A stretch of 64,000 nucleotides of DNA from Patescibacteria group bacterium (lineage in GTDB: Bacteria; Patescibacteriota; Gracilibacteria; UM-FILTER-43-11), in the NCBI GenBank assembly GCA_018817125.1, contig JAHIUN010000002.1, positions 1-64,000 on the forward strand, read 5' to 3'. This document shows, piece after piece, positions 1 to 6,441 of the stretch. The number at the start of each line of letters is the position of its first letter. Within the stretch, counting starts at the first letter, position 1. Under the pieces are notes generated by a model. It did no database searches and was not told the DNA's origin. It worked only from the letters and a program-made list of their open reading frames with translations. A program made the translations under genes and the position numbers.

Positions 1-177
1 ATCAAAGCGCATGCTAATCGTAATATTGAAGGCATTATTGATGCTGCTGAAGAAAGGGCGGAAGAAGCTGAAAAAGGAGGATTTAGCGGCGCAATTAAAA
101 AAGGAGGCGAACGGATAACTGGAAAATCAAGAGAAGACGCGATGAAGCAAATAAGAAAAGAAGCACCTGGATTCTAA
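1..177 (+). CDS. C-terminal end of an unknown protein (partial)
   Basis: Frame 1 is open from the window edge to a TAA at 175-177 and gives the last 58 residues of a protein whose start lies outside the window. The piece is charged and probably helical, rich in Glu, Lys and Ala, with a Gly-rich turn (EKGGFSGAIKKGGER) and the end KEAPGF. No catalytic motif is visible and I do not recognise the family. Its stop overlaps the stop of the convergent yggS gene by three bases, which is typical of tightly packed real genes. The reading frame is convincing; the function is open. Confidence 0.6.
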   Translation: MKAHANRNIEGIIDAAEERAEEAEKGGFSGAIKKGGERITGKSREDAMKQIRKEAPGF

Positions 178-818
178 CTCTCAAACACCCCTCTCCCTAA
201 CCTGATCATCGTCGCCCCCTCCTCAATGGCAATCCGGTAATCTTCACTCATTCCCATCGATAAAATATCGAAATCCGAAATTCGAAATCCGAAATTCGGA
301 TTTTTTATTTGGTCGAAAAACTGTTTCAGTTTTTTAAAACAGGCTCGCACTTCATCTTCATCATCCGAACGGACGGCCAGGGTCATCAGGCCTTGGATCT
401 GTATGTTTCTAAGCTTTAATACCTCCGTAATCAGATTTTCTGCTCCACTCAGGGGCACACCGCCCTTTTGCGATTCGTTGGACGTGTTAACCTGGATGAG
501 GATGGGTATTGTTTTTCCGATTTTTTCACATTCCTTATCGATTTTCTGTGCCAGTTTCAGGCTGTCCACACTCTGAATCACATCAAAAAGCCGTACCACA
601 TCTCGCACTTTGTTGCTTTGAAGCCGGCCGATAAAGTGTTTGGTGATGTCTTGCGGCAGTTCCGGCAGTTCCCTAAGACGGCTTTCGCTGATATTAGTTA
701 TGCCAGCTTTTACCGCCTCCACTATTTCCTCATCTGTCCGGTTTTTGGTTACCGCCATCAGCGTTACCGCCTCATTCAGTTCGGATTGGATGGCGTGGAT
801 GTTTTGTTTGATGCTCAT
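174..818 (-). CDS. yggS: YggS/PLPBP family pyridoxal phosphate homeostasis protein
   Basis: Cytosolic PLP-binding protein of the YggS/PROSC family, which buffers vitamin B6 and has no known enzyme activity. The PLP lysine is K25 in LMAVTKNR. The family signature HFIGRLQSNK lies near residues 62-71, and the end holds LSMGMSEDY and MIRLGRGVF. The start at 818 (MSIKQNIH) was chosen because the longer frame upstream translates an intergenic repeat. Length is 214 residues, close to the usual 220-235. About seven residues more than in E. coli YggS lie near residues 171-185 (NPNFGFRISDFDIL), and the DNA there is a tandem repeat of ATTCGAAATCCGAA type, so this looks like an in-frame repeat insertion just before the conserved SMGMS motif. 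Confidence 0.93.
   Translation of the reverse strand: MSIKQNIHAIQSELNEAVTLMAVTKNRTDEEIVEAVKAGITNISESRLRELPELPQDITKHFIGRLQSNKVRDVVRLFDVIQSVDSLKLAQKIDKECEKIGKTIPILIQVNTSNESQKGGVPLSGAENLITEVLKLRNIQIQGLMTLAVRSDDEDEVRACFKKLKQFFDQIKNPNFGFRISDFDILSMGMSEDYRIAIEEGATMIRLGRGVFES
265..307. repeat. In-frame tandem repeat inside yggS
   Basis: About two and a half copies of an 18 bp unit built on AAATCCGAAATTCG, ending in a T run. It is read in frame as part of yggS and matches in style the intergenic repeats of this window. Confidence 0.65.
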
Positions 819-830
819 GGCTATATAATA

Positions 831-862
831 AATCAGAAATCTGAAATCAGAAATCTGAAATA
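831..862. repeat. Intergenic repeat, TCAGAAATCTGA family
   Basis: Two tandem copies of a 14-15 bp unit, AATCAGAAATCTGA, itself a small palindrome (TCAGA/TCTGA). The same unit recurs at 2011, 9423, 32738, 34239, 36560 and inside carB at 57371. It lies just upstream of the yggS start. Confidence 0.85.
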
Positions 863-873
863 TTTTGCTTTTG

Positions 874-903
874 TTGATTGTAGGAATAGACTTGTGATAA
901 AAT
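874..903 (+). promoter_or_regulatory. Predicted promoter for the small membrane protein gene
   Basis: TTGATT at 874-879, an 18 bp spacer, and TAAAAT at 898-903 preceded by TGA (extended -10 form). The start codon follows 29 bp later. Confidence 0.5.
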
Positions 904-932
904 AACCCTGACTTACAAATAAAAACAGAACT

Positions 933-1175
933 ATGAGAACGCTTTATCTGCTCGGTGCCATCGTTGTATTTCTGATGATCCTTGTTTTGACTCTGCCGCA
1001 ATTCGGCGCCACCTGTGTTTGGTATTTGATCAGCCCGAACTCCAGTGCGCCCCTTGTCTTGTTTCAGGCCGCTGGCCTGGGAGCGGTGATGGGGGGATTA
1101 TTGGTCCTATTCTGGAAGACTCCTAAGCCGGGTTCAGATGATGGTGAAGAGGACGGGGCTGGAGCCGAGAGCTAA
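933..1175 (+). CDS. Small membrane protein of unknown function
   Basis: An 80-residue protein with two predicted membrane helices, about residues 5-25 and 43-62, and a short acidic tail (DDGEEDGAGAES) after a KTPKP turn. The N terminus MRTLYLLGAIVV could also be a signal anchor. There is no Shine-Dalgarno sequence; the leader is A-rich (AAATAAAAACAGAACT). A fitting promoter lies just upstream and a hairpin with a T run follows, so it is probably a real single-gene unit. I do not recognise the family. General shape resembles LapA-like small inner membrane proteins, but there is no specific motif to support that. Confidence 0.6.
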   Translation: MRTLYLLGAIVVFLMILVLTLPQFGATCVWYLISPNSSAPLVLFQAAGLGAVMGGLLVLFWKTPKPGSDDGEEDGAGAES

Positions 1176-1209
1176 ACCAGTATACAAAAAATACCCATGA
1201 GCAAAAAAT

Positions 1210-1240
1210 AAGTTCTATTTTTGAAATATAGGACTTTTTT
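1210..1240 (+). terminator. Intrinsic terminator after the small membrane protein gene
   Basis: A 9 bp stem (AAGTTCTAT paired with ATAGGACTT, one G-U) with a 9-base loop, followed by four more T. It lies 35 bp downstream of the stop at 1175. Confidence 0.6.
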
Positions 1241-1309
1241 GTCAATTTGAATATATGGCTTGCTTAAGCCTTTTTTTTGAATATCATATTGAATGTTGCA
1301 GAAAAAAAC

Positions 1310-1338
1310 TTGCAAACAAAAAGACGTCTATGTATAAA
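1310..1338 (+). promoter_or_regulatory. Predicted promoter for the HTH-nucleotidyltransferase gene
   Basis: TTGCAA at 1310-1315, a 17 bp spacer, and TATAAA at 1333-1338. It would give a leader of roughly 90 bases before the start at 1437. The rest of 1241-1436 is A/T-rich and shows no coding signal I trust. Confidence 0.45.
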
Positions 1339-1436
1339 TTATGTGCACAAAAAAGTTGCGAGAAAAAAGGTAGTAACAAAAACAAAAGGCAAAAAGAATA
1401 TAAAAATCTTCCGCCTTATTTTTTTATCTTTCATGT

Positions 1437-2012
1437 ATGCTTAAAGCTCTTTTTAGCTCCAAGACCCGCATTAAATTGCTGACAACCTTTTTGCTGAATC
1501 CCGATGAGGAATATTTTATCCGGGAGCTGACACGTAAATTGGACGAACAGATCAATTCTATTCGCCGGGAGCTGGATAATCTTAAAAAGATCGGTCTTTT
1601 AAAGAGCCGGGTTCGGAATCGTAAAAAATATTATTGTCTCAATAAAGATTTTGTGATTTTTAATGAACTGAGAGATATTATATTAAAAGCCATGAATACG
1701 GATGGCGACCTGATCCGTCAGATCAGTAAAGTGGGAGAGATCGACCTTTTGGTTTTATCGGGTGTTTTTGTGGGGAAGGATTCAGAAGTGGACCTCCTGA
1801 TTGTAGGAGACATAGATAAAGAAAAACTCCAGAAGCTATTGGCCGAAAGCTCTAAATCCGGCAAAGACCTGAAGTTCACGAGCATGAATAAAAAAGACCT
1901 TTTGTACCGCCTGGAAATGAAAGACCGCTTCATACGCAACTTGATTTTAGACGATAAGGCCATTGTTGCGATCAACAAAATGAAAAAAGAACTTGAGAAG
2001 ATACGTTATTAA
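1437..2012 (+). CDS. Winged-helix regulator fused to a degenerate nucleotidyltransferase domain
   Basis: A 191-residue two-part protein. Residues 1-70 form an ArsR/MarR-like winged helix (YFIRELTRKL, then SIRRELDNLKKIGLL and a basic wing RVRNRKKYYCLN). Residues about 100-190 resemble the MNT/KNT nucleotidyltransferase fold: SGVFVGKDSEVDLLIVGD lines up with the usual GS-x9-D-x-D motif. The first metal-binding Asp is Glu here (SEVD instead of SDVD) and the Gly-Ser is altered, so catalysis is doubtful. Such fusions are common single-gene regulators in CPR bacteria and some archaea; the DNA target is unknown. It lies between its own promoter and a repeat, upstream of rplS. The fold assignment is fairly safe; the role is inference. 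Confidence 0.75.
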   Translation: MLKALFSSKTRIKLLTTFLLNPDEEYFIRELTRKLDEQINSIRRELDNLKKIGLLKSRVRNRKKYYCLNKDFVIFNELRDIILKAMNTDGDLIRQISKVGEIDLLVLSGVFVGKDSEVDLLIVGDIDKEKLQKLLAESSKSGKDLKFTSMNKKDLLYRLEMKDRFIRNLILDDKAIVAINKMKKELEKIRY

Positions 2013-2103
2013 TTTCTGATCTCAGATATCAGATTTCTGATCCAATTTTAGATTTTTAAATTTTACATTTGAGATTTAAATCAGACATCAGAAATCAGAA
2101 ATA
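2011..2103. repeat. Intergenic inverted repeat, TCAGAAATC family
   Basis: Left arm 2012-2042 consists of ATTTCTGAT/CAGATATCAGAT units and right arm 2079-2103 of complementary ATCAGAAATC units, with an A/T-rich loop of about 36 bases. It begins directly at the stop of the preceding gene. Confidence 0.85.
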
Positions 2104-2110
2104 AAAAAAC

Positions 2111-2155
2111 CTTGCTTTCTCTCCATAACTTCATTAAAGTAAGCAAGCAATTTTT
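2111..2155 (+). promoter_or_regulatory. Hairpin with T run just before rplS (possible attenuator)
   Basis: CTTGCTT at 2111-2117 pairs with AAGCAAG at 2141-2147, followed by CAA and five T; rplS starts 14 bases later. The position suits a leader attenuator or the terminator of the upstream gene. I cannot tell which. Confidence 0.4.
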
Positions 2156-2169
2156 AACTCTATATAGAA

Positions 2170-2784
2170 ATGCATCCTACTATTCGAGAAGCTCAAAAGC
2201 AGCAGCTAAAGCCATTGCCCGAAATAAAATCGGGTTATACGATTCGTGTTCACCAAAAGATCACAGAGGGCAATAAAGAGCGTATTCAGATTTTTGAGGG
2301 ATTGGTGATTAAAGTCGGTCACGGCGAAGGTGTTGAAAAAACCATAACAGTGCGCAAAGTGGTACAGGGAATCGGAGTCGAGAAGATTTTCCCTCTTCAT
2401 TCGCCTAATATCAAGAAAATCGAGGTGAAGAAAAAGGCGAAAGTCCGTCGTTCAAAATTATATTATATGAGAGACCGCTCCGGTAAATCCGCACGATTAC
2501 AGGAACGCCATGTCACCGACGCGGAACGGGCAATAGAAGACGAAAAAATGGAGGCGATGATCGAGGAGGCAGTGCAGGCTGAAGAAAAACGAAAAGCGGA
2601 AGCAGCAAAAGCGGAGAATCCTGACACCACAGAAGTATCCGACGATACAGCAGAGCCACAAGGCGACGCTGTAGAGGCGCAGGATCCTGCGCCTGAAATT
2701 GAAGAAGCATCTGCCGAACCTGTCGCAGACAGTGAGCCCGCCGAACCTGTCGCAGATCCTAAAGAAGAAAAACCTATTAGTTAG
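2170..2784 (+). CDS. rplS: 50S ribosomal protein L19 with a long acidic tail
   Basis: L19 sits at the interface of the large and small ribosomal subunits. Residues 1-115 carry the family signals: GYTIRVHQKITEGNKERIQIFEG, VRKVVQGIGVEKIFPLHSPNI and KVRRSKLYYMRDRSGKSARL. The usual length is about 115, but here the protein runs to 204. Residues 116-204 are a Glu/Ala/Pro-rich tail with repeats such as AEPVAD. Part of the tail (VSDDTAEPQGDAVEAQ) is encoded by a palindromic DNA module that also occurs in the tail of L10 (rplJ). Start: MHPTIREAQ, in an A/T-rich leader with no Shine-Dalgarno. rimM and trmD, which often neighbour rplS, are absent; neighbours are regulatory and cell-surface genes. Confidence 0.95.
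   Translation: MHPTIREAQKQQLKPLPEIKSGYTIRVHQKITEGNKERIQIFEGLVIKVGHGEGVEKTITVRKVVQGIGVEKIFPLHSPNIKKIEVKKKAKVRRSKLYYMRDRSGKSARLQERHVTDAERAIEDEKMEAMIEEAVQAEEKRKAEAAKAENPDTTEVSDDTAEPQGDAVEAQDPAPEIEEASAEPVADSEPAEPVADPKEEKPIS
2637..2693. repeat. Palindromic module in the rplS tail, shared with rplJ
   Basis: Hairpin 1 pairs TACAGC (2646-2651) with GCTGTA (2668-2673). Hairpin 2 is a perfect 18 bp palindrome at 2676-2693 (GGCGCAGGATCCTGCGCC). The same 39-base frame, gap-free, starts TCCGACGATAC and ends GTAGAG in rplJ (6305-6364). Confidence 0.75.
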
Positions 2785-2877
2785 GATCATTAAGATTATT
2801 GAGACTTTTAAGACTTTTATGATTGCGCTATCCTAATGGGCGCAATAATCTTAAAAGTCCTAATAATCCTAACTAGA
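2781..2877. repeat. Intergenic inverted repeat, TTAGGACT/AGTCCTAA family
   Basis: Left arm holds units like GATTATTGAGACTTTTAAG and right arm holds AATCTTAAAAGTCCTAATAA; the centre is GATTGCGC...GCGCAAT. It starts in the rplS stop and ends one base before the csaB ATG. A second copy lies at 18981-19102. Confidence 0.85.
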
Positions 2878-3996
2878 ATGAAAATAGGTTTGATTGGAAA
2901 TTACGGGGCCACGAATGTGGGGGATGAAGCGATTTTAAACGCGATTTTAAAGAGCCATTCAGACCACGAATTTGTGGTCTTTTCCGTTAACCCAAAAGAA
3001 ACCGCCCATCAGTTCGGGGTTAAATCAGCCCCCTTATTTCCTTTGGGGTTCCGCTCCCTTTTTAAACATGGTTTCCGCCAGTCTTTCAGAGCTTTAAAAT
3101 CCGTGGACGCGGTTATTCTGGGTGGCGGCGGTTTAATGCAGGATGAATATCTATATGCCTGTTTCTTGTGGGCCTGGCAGGTATTTTGGGTAAAATTTTT
3201 AGGAAAACCTCTTTTTATCTACGCTACAGGTGTCGGGCCGCTAAAAACCTGGATCGGCAGAAGGCTGACTCGGAATGTTTATCGGTATGCCATGGGGATC
3301 ACCGTGCGGGATGAAACCTCATACAACACTTTGCATCGCTTAGGCTTACCTAAAGAAAATATCGAGATCACAGCAGACCCGGCGTTTTTATTCAAACATC
3401 TGGATCAGGAGCTGGCCAGAGCTGCTCATACCTATCTTATTTCCTTACGCCCCTGGCTGAAATACAATTCAAAGATCATCAATACGTTCACCGAGTATCT
3501 TTTAAGGCTGAAAGGGGAGCGGAATGCTAAGTTCATTTTTGTCTGTATGCAGAGCATTCGTGAACATGACCATCGGGTAATCGATCCGATTATGAAAAAG
3601 GTGGGCGGCACGTTGCTTGCCCCCAGACATTTTTCCGAACTCCTGCAGGCGATGAGTCAGACGGAATTTGCCATCGGCATGCGTTATCACTTTCTGATCG
3701 CGGCCATGCTCACAAAAACCCCGGCACTGGCGGTCAGTTACAGCCATAAGGTCGACAGCCTTTATAAACATTCCATTCTGGAGCCTTATCACCTGAATGT
3801 GGCCGATTTAAATCCTGATCACCTGGAAAAGAAGATGAAGCGTCTGTCGGTCGATTACAATAATATCAGGCTTTATCAGAAAAGGCGCCTGGAGGATTTT
3901 AAAGAATTAGCAGAAAAAAACGCGGATTATTTTGATGGTTTTATAAAAATGTTGACCGAAAACGGTGAAACTGCTAAAGTCAATCAGCCAAAATAA
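2878..3996 (+). CDS. csaB: CsaB-type polysaccharide pyruvyl transferase
   Basis: Predicted cytosolic enzyme that adds pyruvate as a ketal to a cell-wall-linked polysaccharide, a modification that anchors S-layer proteins in other bacteria. Evidence: N-terminal MKIGLIGNYGATNVGDEAIL, VILGGGGLMQDE near residues 80-91, YATGVGPL, the ITVRDETSY segment typical of the family, and IGMRYHFLIAAM with PALAVSYSHKV near the end. Length 372 residues is normal. The longer frame from 2836 reads through a repeat, so the ATG at 2878 was chosen. No Shine-Dalgarno. SLH-domain partners are not in the window, so the acceptor polymer is unknown. Confidence 0.85.
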   Translation: MKIGLIGNYGATNVGDEAILNAILKSHSDHEFVVFSVNPKETAHQFGVKSAPLFPLGFRSLFKHGFRQSFRALKSVDAVILGGGGLMQDEYLYACFLWAWQVFWVKFLGKPLFIYATGVGPLKTWIGRRLTRNVYRYAMGITVRDETSYNTLHRLGLPKENIEITADPAFLFKHLDQELARAAHTYLISLRPWLKYNSKIINTFTEYLLRLKGERNAKFIFVCMQSIREHDHRVIDPIMKKVGGTLLAPRHFSELLQAMSQTEFAIGMRYHFLIAAMLTKTPALAVSYSHKVDSLYKHSILEPYHLNVADLNPDHLEKKMKRLSVDYNNIRLYQKRRLEDFKELAEKNADYFDGFIKMLTENGETAKVNQPK

Positions 3997-4072
3997 TTTT
4001 CAGTTTTCAGTTTTCAATTTTTATTTAATAAGGACATTGAAAATTTAAAATTTAAAATTTAAAATTACGAAG
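3997..4072. repeat. Intergenic repeat, TTTTCAATTTT/AAAATTTAAAATT family
   Basis: Left units TTTTCAGTTTTCAA and right units GAAAATTTAAAATTTAAAATT around a short loop. It ends two bases before the rplU start. Similar low-complexity elements lie at 8455, 34111, 54718 and 60838. Confidence 0.7.
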
Positions 4073-4074
4073 TT

Positions 4075-4386
4075 ATGTTTGCAATCGCAGAAATCGCTGG
4101 AAAACAGCACAAAGTACAAAAAGGAGACATCTTAAAAGTGGAAAAATTGAAAGATTCTAAAGAGGGGGATAAGGTAAAAGTCGATAAAGTCCTTTTAAAG
4201 TCCGATAGTGGCAAAACCGATATCGGTACGCCTTATGTGTCCGGTTCAGCGGTTGAGTTAACGGTAAAGGCGCATGGCAAGCACGACAAAATAAAGGTTT
4301 TCAAAAAGAAGCCTAAAAAACGCTACGAACGAACCTACGGTCATCGTCAGCATTATACCGAGATAGAGATCACGGCGGTAAAATAG
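4075..4386 (+). CDS. rplU: 50S ribosomal protein L21
   Basis: L21 binds 23S rRNA in the large subunit. The 103-residue length is exactly standard. Family signals are MFAIAEIAGKQHKVQKGD at the N terminus, DKVLLKSD, GTPYVSGSAV, and the C-terminal KVFKKKPKKRYERTYGHRQ followed by HYTEIEI, which matches the L21 signature. rpmA (L27) normally follows rplU directly but is missing here; instead a repeat and the convergent rluD follow. The leader is pure repeat with no Shine-Dalgarno and no visible L21 leader RNA. Confidence 0.96.
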   Translation: MFAIAEIAGKQHKVQKGDILKVEKLKDSKEGDKVKVDKVLLKSDSGKTDIGTPYVSGSAVELTVKAHGKHDKIKVFKKKPKKRYERTYGHRQHYTEIEITAVK

Positions 4387-4496
4387 ATGTCTGAACTGTG
4401 ATTTTTATGATTGATTGATTTACAGGATGGATATTTTAATGTGCCTGGAAAAATCATGATCATCATTGAATCACACAAATCACAGTTCAGACATTT
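4387..4496. repeat. Intergenic inverted repeat, TCTGAACTGTGATT family
   Basis: Left arm ATGTCTGAACTGTGATTTTT at 4387; right arm AATCACAGTTCAGACAT ends at 4494. Further copies lie at 48753-48878 and around the GxxExxY gene (12700-13157). The right arm encodes the last four residues and the stop of rluD (MSEL-stop). Confidence 0.9.
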
Positions 4497-5412
4497 TCTT
4501 CAGCACTTCCTCCAAATCTTCCGCAAGCGGCGCGGTCAGCTCAATGGCTTCGTCGTTTTTTGGCAATCGGAACTTCAGATATTCCGCATGAAGGAATTGT
4601 CGGTTTAAGTTTAGGATTTTGAGTTTAGAATTTAGGATTTTATCCCCATACATCTCATCACCGCAAACCGGATAACCGATAGAGGCGAAATGGACACGGA
4701 TCTGATGAGTCCGCCCTGTTACGATCTGCACCTCCACAAGGCTGTAATCACCCACGTACTTCTCCACTTCATAATGAGTGAGGGCGTATTTGGCCTTTTT
4801 CCGGCCGGAGACACGCATATCCTGTTCGCCATGAATCTTTTCCAGTGGCGCCTCGATACTGCCTTTCCTGGGGCTTAAATGGCCCTTTAAAAGTGTCAGA
4901 TATTTCTTGGTGATCTTCCGGTCATGGATCTGCTTGGCAATATGGTTATGGGCTTTGTCGTTTTTTGCCACAATAATCAGGCCGGACGTATCTTTATCCA
5001 GCCGATGCACAATGCCGGGCCGTTTTTCTCCGCCGATCCCGCTCAGGTCTTTGCAATAATGCATCACTGCATTCACCAAAGTGCCGGAAACATGTGCTCC
5101 ATGGTCCGTCGGGTGCACCACCATACCGGCAGGCTTATTTACAACCACAATATCCTTATCCTCATATATAATGTCGAGCGGGATGTTCTCTGCCTGTACA
5201 CCGATTTCTTTAATCGACGGAATATCTACGATTAATTCATCATTTTCACTTACTTTATGGGCGGGCTTTACGGTTTTTTTATTATTCACAAAAATATGCC
5301 CGCCTTTAATCAGCTTTTGGATGAATGAGCGGGTGAGATCCGGCTTTACTTTGGCAAGATACTGATCCAGCCGAAGTCCGACATCCTCTGATGTGGTGGT
5401 GTAATGGCGCAT
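4480..5412 (-). CDS. rluD: RluD-type 23S rRNA pseudouridine synthase
   Basis: Isomerises uridines in 23S rRNA; RluA/RluD family. An S4 RNA-binding domain occupies about residues 12-60 (LRLDQYLAKVKPDLTRSFIQ). The catalytic Asp is D139 in IVHRLDKDTSGL. Other signals are NKPAGMVVHP, KKYLTLLKGHL and the TGRTHQIRVHFASIGYPVCGD block. Length is 310 residues, normal. Residues about 258-270 (KILNSKLKILNLN) are encoded by repeat-like DNA and sit in a loop of variable length between YGDK and RQFLHA. The C-terminal MSEL and stop come from the adjacent intergenic repeat. Which uridines are modified cannot be read from sequence. Confidence 0.93.
   Translation of the reverse strand: MRHYTTTSEDVGLRLDQYLAKVKPDLTRSFIQKLIKGGHIFVNNKKTVKPAHKVSENDELIVDIPSIKEIGVQAENIPLDIIYEDKDIVVVNKPAGMVVHPTDHGAHVSGTLVNAVMHYCKDLSGIGGEKRPGIVHRLDKDTSGLIIVAKNDKAHNHIAKQIHDRKITKKYLTLLKGHLSPRKGSIEAPLEKIHGEQDMRVSGRKKAKYALTHYEVEKYVGDYSLVEVQIVTGRTHQIRVHFASIGYPVCGDEMYGDKILNSKLKILNLNRQFLHAEYLKFRLPKNDEAIELTAPLAEDLEEVLKKMSEL
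4604..4641. repeat. In-frame repeat tract inside rluD
   Basis: Tandem TTTAGGATTTTGAG/TTTAGAATTTAGGATTTT units, translated in frame in rluD in a loop that varies in length among family members. Confidence 0.55.
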
Positions 5413-5417
5413 ATTTT

Positions 5418-5495
5418 AGTGCAGGCTAACAGTGCAAGTGCAAGGGTATCACAAAGTTTAAGGTCTTGCACTCATCACTTGCACTTGCACTTTTT
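5418..5495. repeat. Intergenic inverted repeat, AGTGCAAGTGCAAG family
   Basis: Left arm AGTGCAAGTGCAAG (5431-5444) and right arm CTTGCAC...CACTTGCACTTGCAC (5465-5493), loop about 20 bases, then a T run and an A run. Single copy in the window. It lies between the divergent rluD and rplJ transcripts. Confidence 0.8.
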
Positions 5496-5507
5496 TGGAA
5501 AAAAAGT

Positions 5508-5535
5508 TTGACTTTCTGTCCAGAATCCGTAAACT
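5508..5535 (+). promoter_or_regulatory. Predicted promoter of the rplJ-rplL operon
   Basis: TTGACT at 5508-5513, a 16 bp spacer, TAAACT at 5530-5535. It would start transcription near 5542, just before the L10 leader. Confidence 0.45.
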
Positions 5536-5539
5536 GCTT

Positions 5540-5590
5540 CTTGTCGCAGACAGCGGGCACACCAATAAGACCCGCCGAGACACAATTCAT
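5540..5590 (+). ncRNA. Ribosomal protein L10 leader RNA
   Basis: The leader contains AGACAGCGGGC (5549-5559), a 10-base loop region, and CCCGCCGAGAC (5571-5581). The purine-rich strand opposite GCCGAG is the kink-turn arrangement known from L10-binding leaders upstream of rplJ, where the L10(L12)4 complex binds and represses its own operon. Recognised from motif and position; a covariance search was not run. Confidence 0.75.
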
Positions 5591-5619
5591 TTTGCATTTC
5601 TGATTTTGCATTTAATTGT

Positions 5620-5650
5620 ATCTCACGTCTGACAGCGCTGAGATTTTTTT
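5620..5650 (+). terminator. Attenuator terminator in the rplJ leader
   Basis: ATCTCA (5620-5625) pairs with TGAGAT (5639-5644), with a partly paired interior and a run of seven T. It ends 26 bases before the rplJ start, so it lies inside the leader, as in known L10 autoregulation. Confidence 0.7.
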
Positions 5651-5676
5651 AACTCTCAACTCCTAACTTAATTAAA

Positions 5677-6399
5677 ATGGCTATCACAAAACAGCAAAAG
5701 ACCGAAATATTGCAGGAATTAGTCGATAAATTCGGTCGCTCCAAATCCGTTGTTTTCTCCGACTATCGTGGATTGGATGTGGCGAGCGTTTCTGATCTTC
5801 GCAATAAATTGCGTGAAAAGGATGCCGAAACAAAGGTCGCTAAAAAAACCTTGATTAAACTGGCCGCCAAAGAGAGCGGCGTCGATGACCTGGGCGATGA
5901 TATGCTCACAGGACCGGTATCGGCAACTTTTTCATACGAAGATGAGATGACAGGCCTGAAAGTTCTGTTTAATTTTTCAAAGACAAACGAAAATCTCAAG
6001 TTATTAGGAGGTGTTATCAACGGAAAAGTAGTCGGGGCAGAAGAAATCATCCAACTGGCCAAACTACCGGGCCGCGAAGAACTGCTGGCCAAACTCATGG
6101 GTTCTATGAGCGCACCGGTTTCCGGTTTTGTGGGCATTCTTGGGAATCTGCTGGGCGGTTTTGTCCGTGTTTTGAACGCCTATAAGGAAACCTTGCCAGC
6201 CGAGGAAGCCCCTGCAGAAGAGGTTAAGGTAGAGGAGGCTTCAGCCGAGGAGACACCCGCTGAGCCAGAAGCTAAAGCACCTGCCGAAGCCACTGAAGAA
6301 CCCGTTTCCGACGATACGGCAGAAACCGAAGGGGATGCCGTAGAGACGGATCATGATCCGTCTCAGGAGGAAGAGAAAAAAGGAGAAGAAACTGTTTAA
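5677..6399 (+). CDS. rplJ: 50S ribosomal protein L10 with a long acidic tail
   Basis: L10 forms the base of the ribosomal stalk and holds the L7/L12 dimers. Residues 1-100 match the family: AITKQQKTEILQELVDKF, SVVFSDYRGLDVASVSDLR and AKKTLIKLA. Residues about 150-170 (GFVGILGNLLGGFVRVLNAYKE) form the L7/L12-binding helix. The usual length is about 170; here 240. Residues 171-240 are a Glu/Ala/Pro-rich tail whose segment VSDDTAETEGDAVE shares a palindromic DNA module with the rplS tail. The tail comes after the stalk-binding helix, so stalk binding should be unaffected. Regulated by the leader and attenuator upstream; rplL follows after 42 bp. Confidence 0.95.
   Translation: MAITKQQKTEILQELVDKFGRSKSVVFSDYRGLDVASVSDLRNKLREKDAETKVAKKTLIKLAAKESGVDDLGDDMLTGPVSATFSYEDEMTGLKVLFNFSKTNENLKLLGGVINGKVVGAEEIIQLAKLPGREELLAKLMGSMSAPVSGFVGILGNLLGGFVRVLNAYKETLPAEEAPAEEVKVEEASAEETPAEPEAKAPAEATEEPVSDDTAETEGDAVETDHDPSQEEEKKGEETV
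6305..6364. repeat. Palindromic module in the rplJ tail, shared with rplS
   Basis: Hairpin 1 pairs TACGGCA (6315-6321) with TGCCGTA (6336-6342). Hairpin 2 is a perfect 22 bp palindrome at 6343-6364, with arms GAGACGGATCA and TGATCCGTCTC. Hairpin 1 differs from the rplS copy at one pair, G-C here and A-T there, so pairing is kept. Confidence 0.75.
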
Positions 6400-6441
6400 T
6401 TTTATATTTTTTCAATTTTTAATTCTTAATTTTTAATTATT

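Noticed and set aside
831-862. Direct repeats as a CRISPR array
   Set aside because: Units are short, adjacent and self-complementary, without unique spacers or cas genes.
1255-1482. Plus-strand frame of 75 residues before the HTH gene
   Set aside because: Low-complexity A/T sequence, Lys/Cys-rich without pattern; it covers a promoter and overlaps the HTH gene start.
2497-2790. Minus-strand frame opposite the rplS tail, rich in Phe and Arg
   Set aside because: A mirror of the Glu/Ala-rich rplS tail; no start signal or motif.
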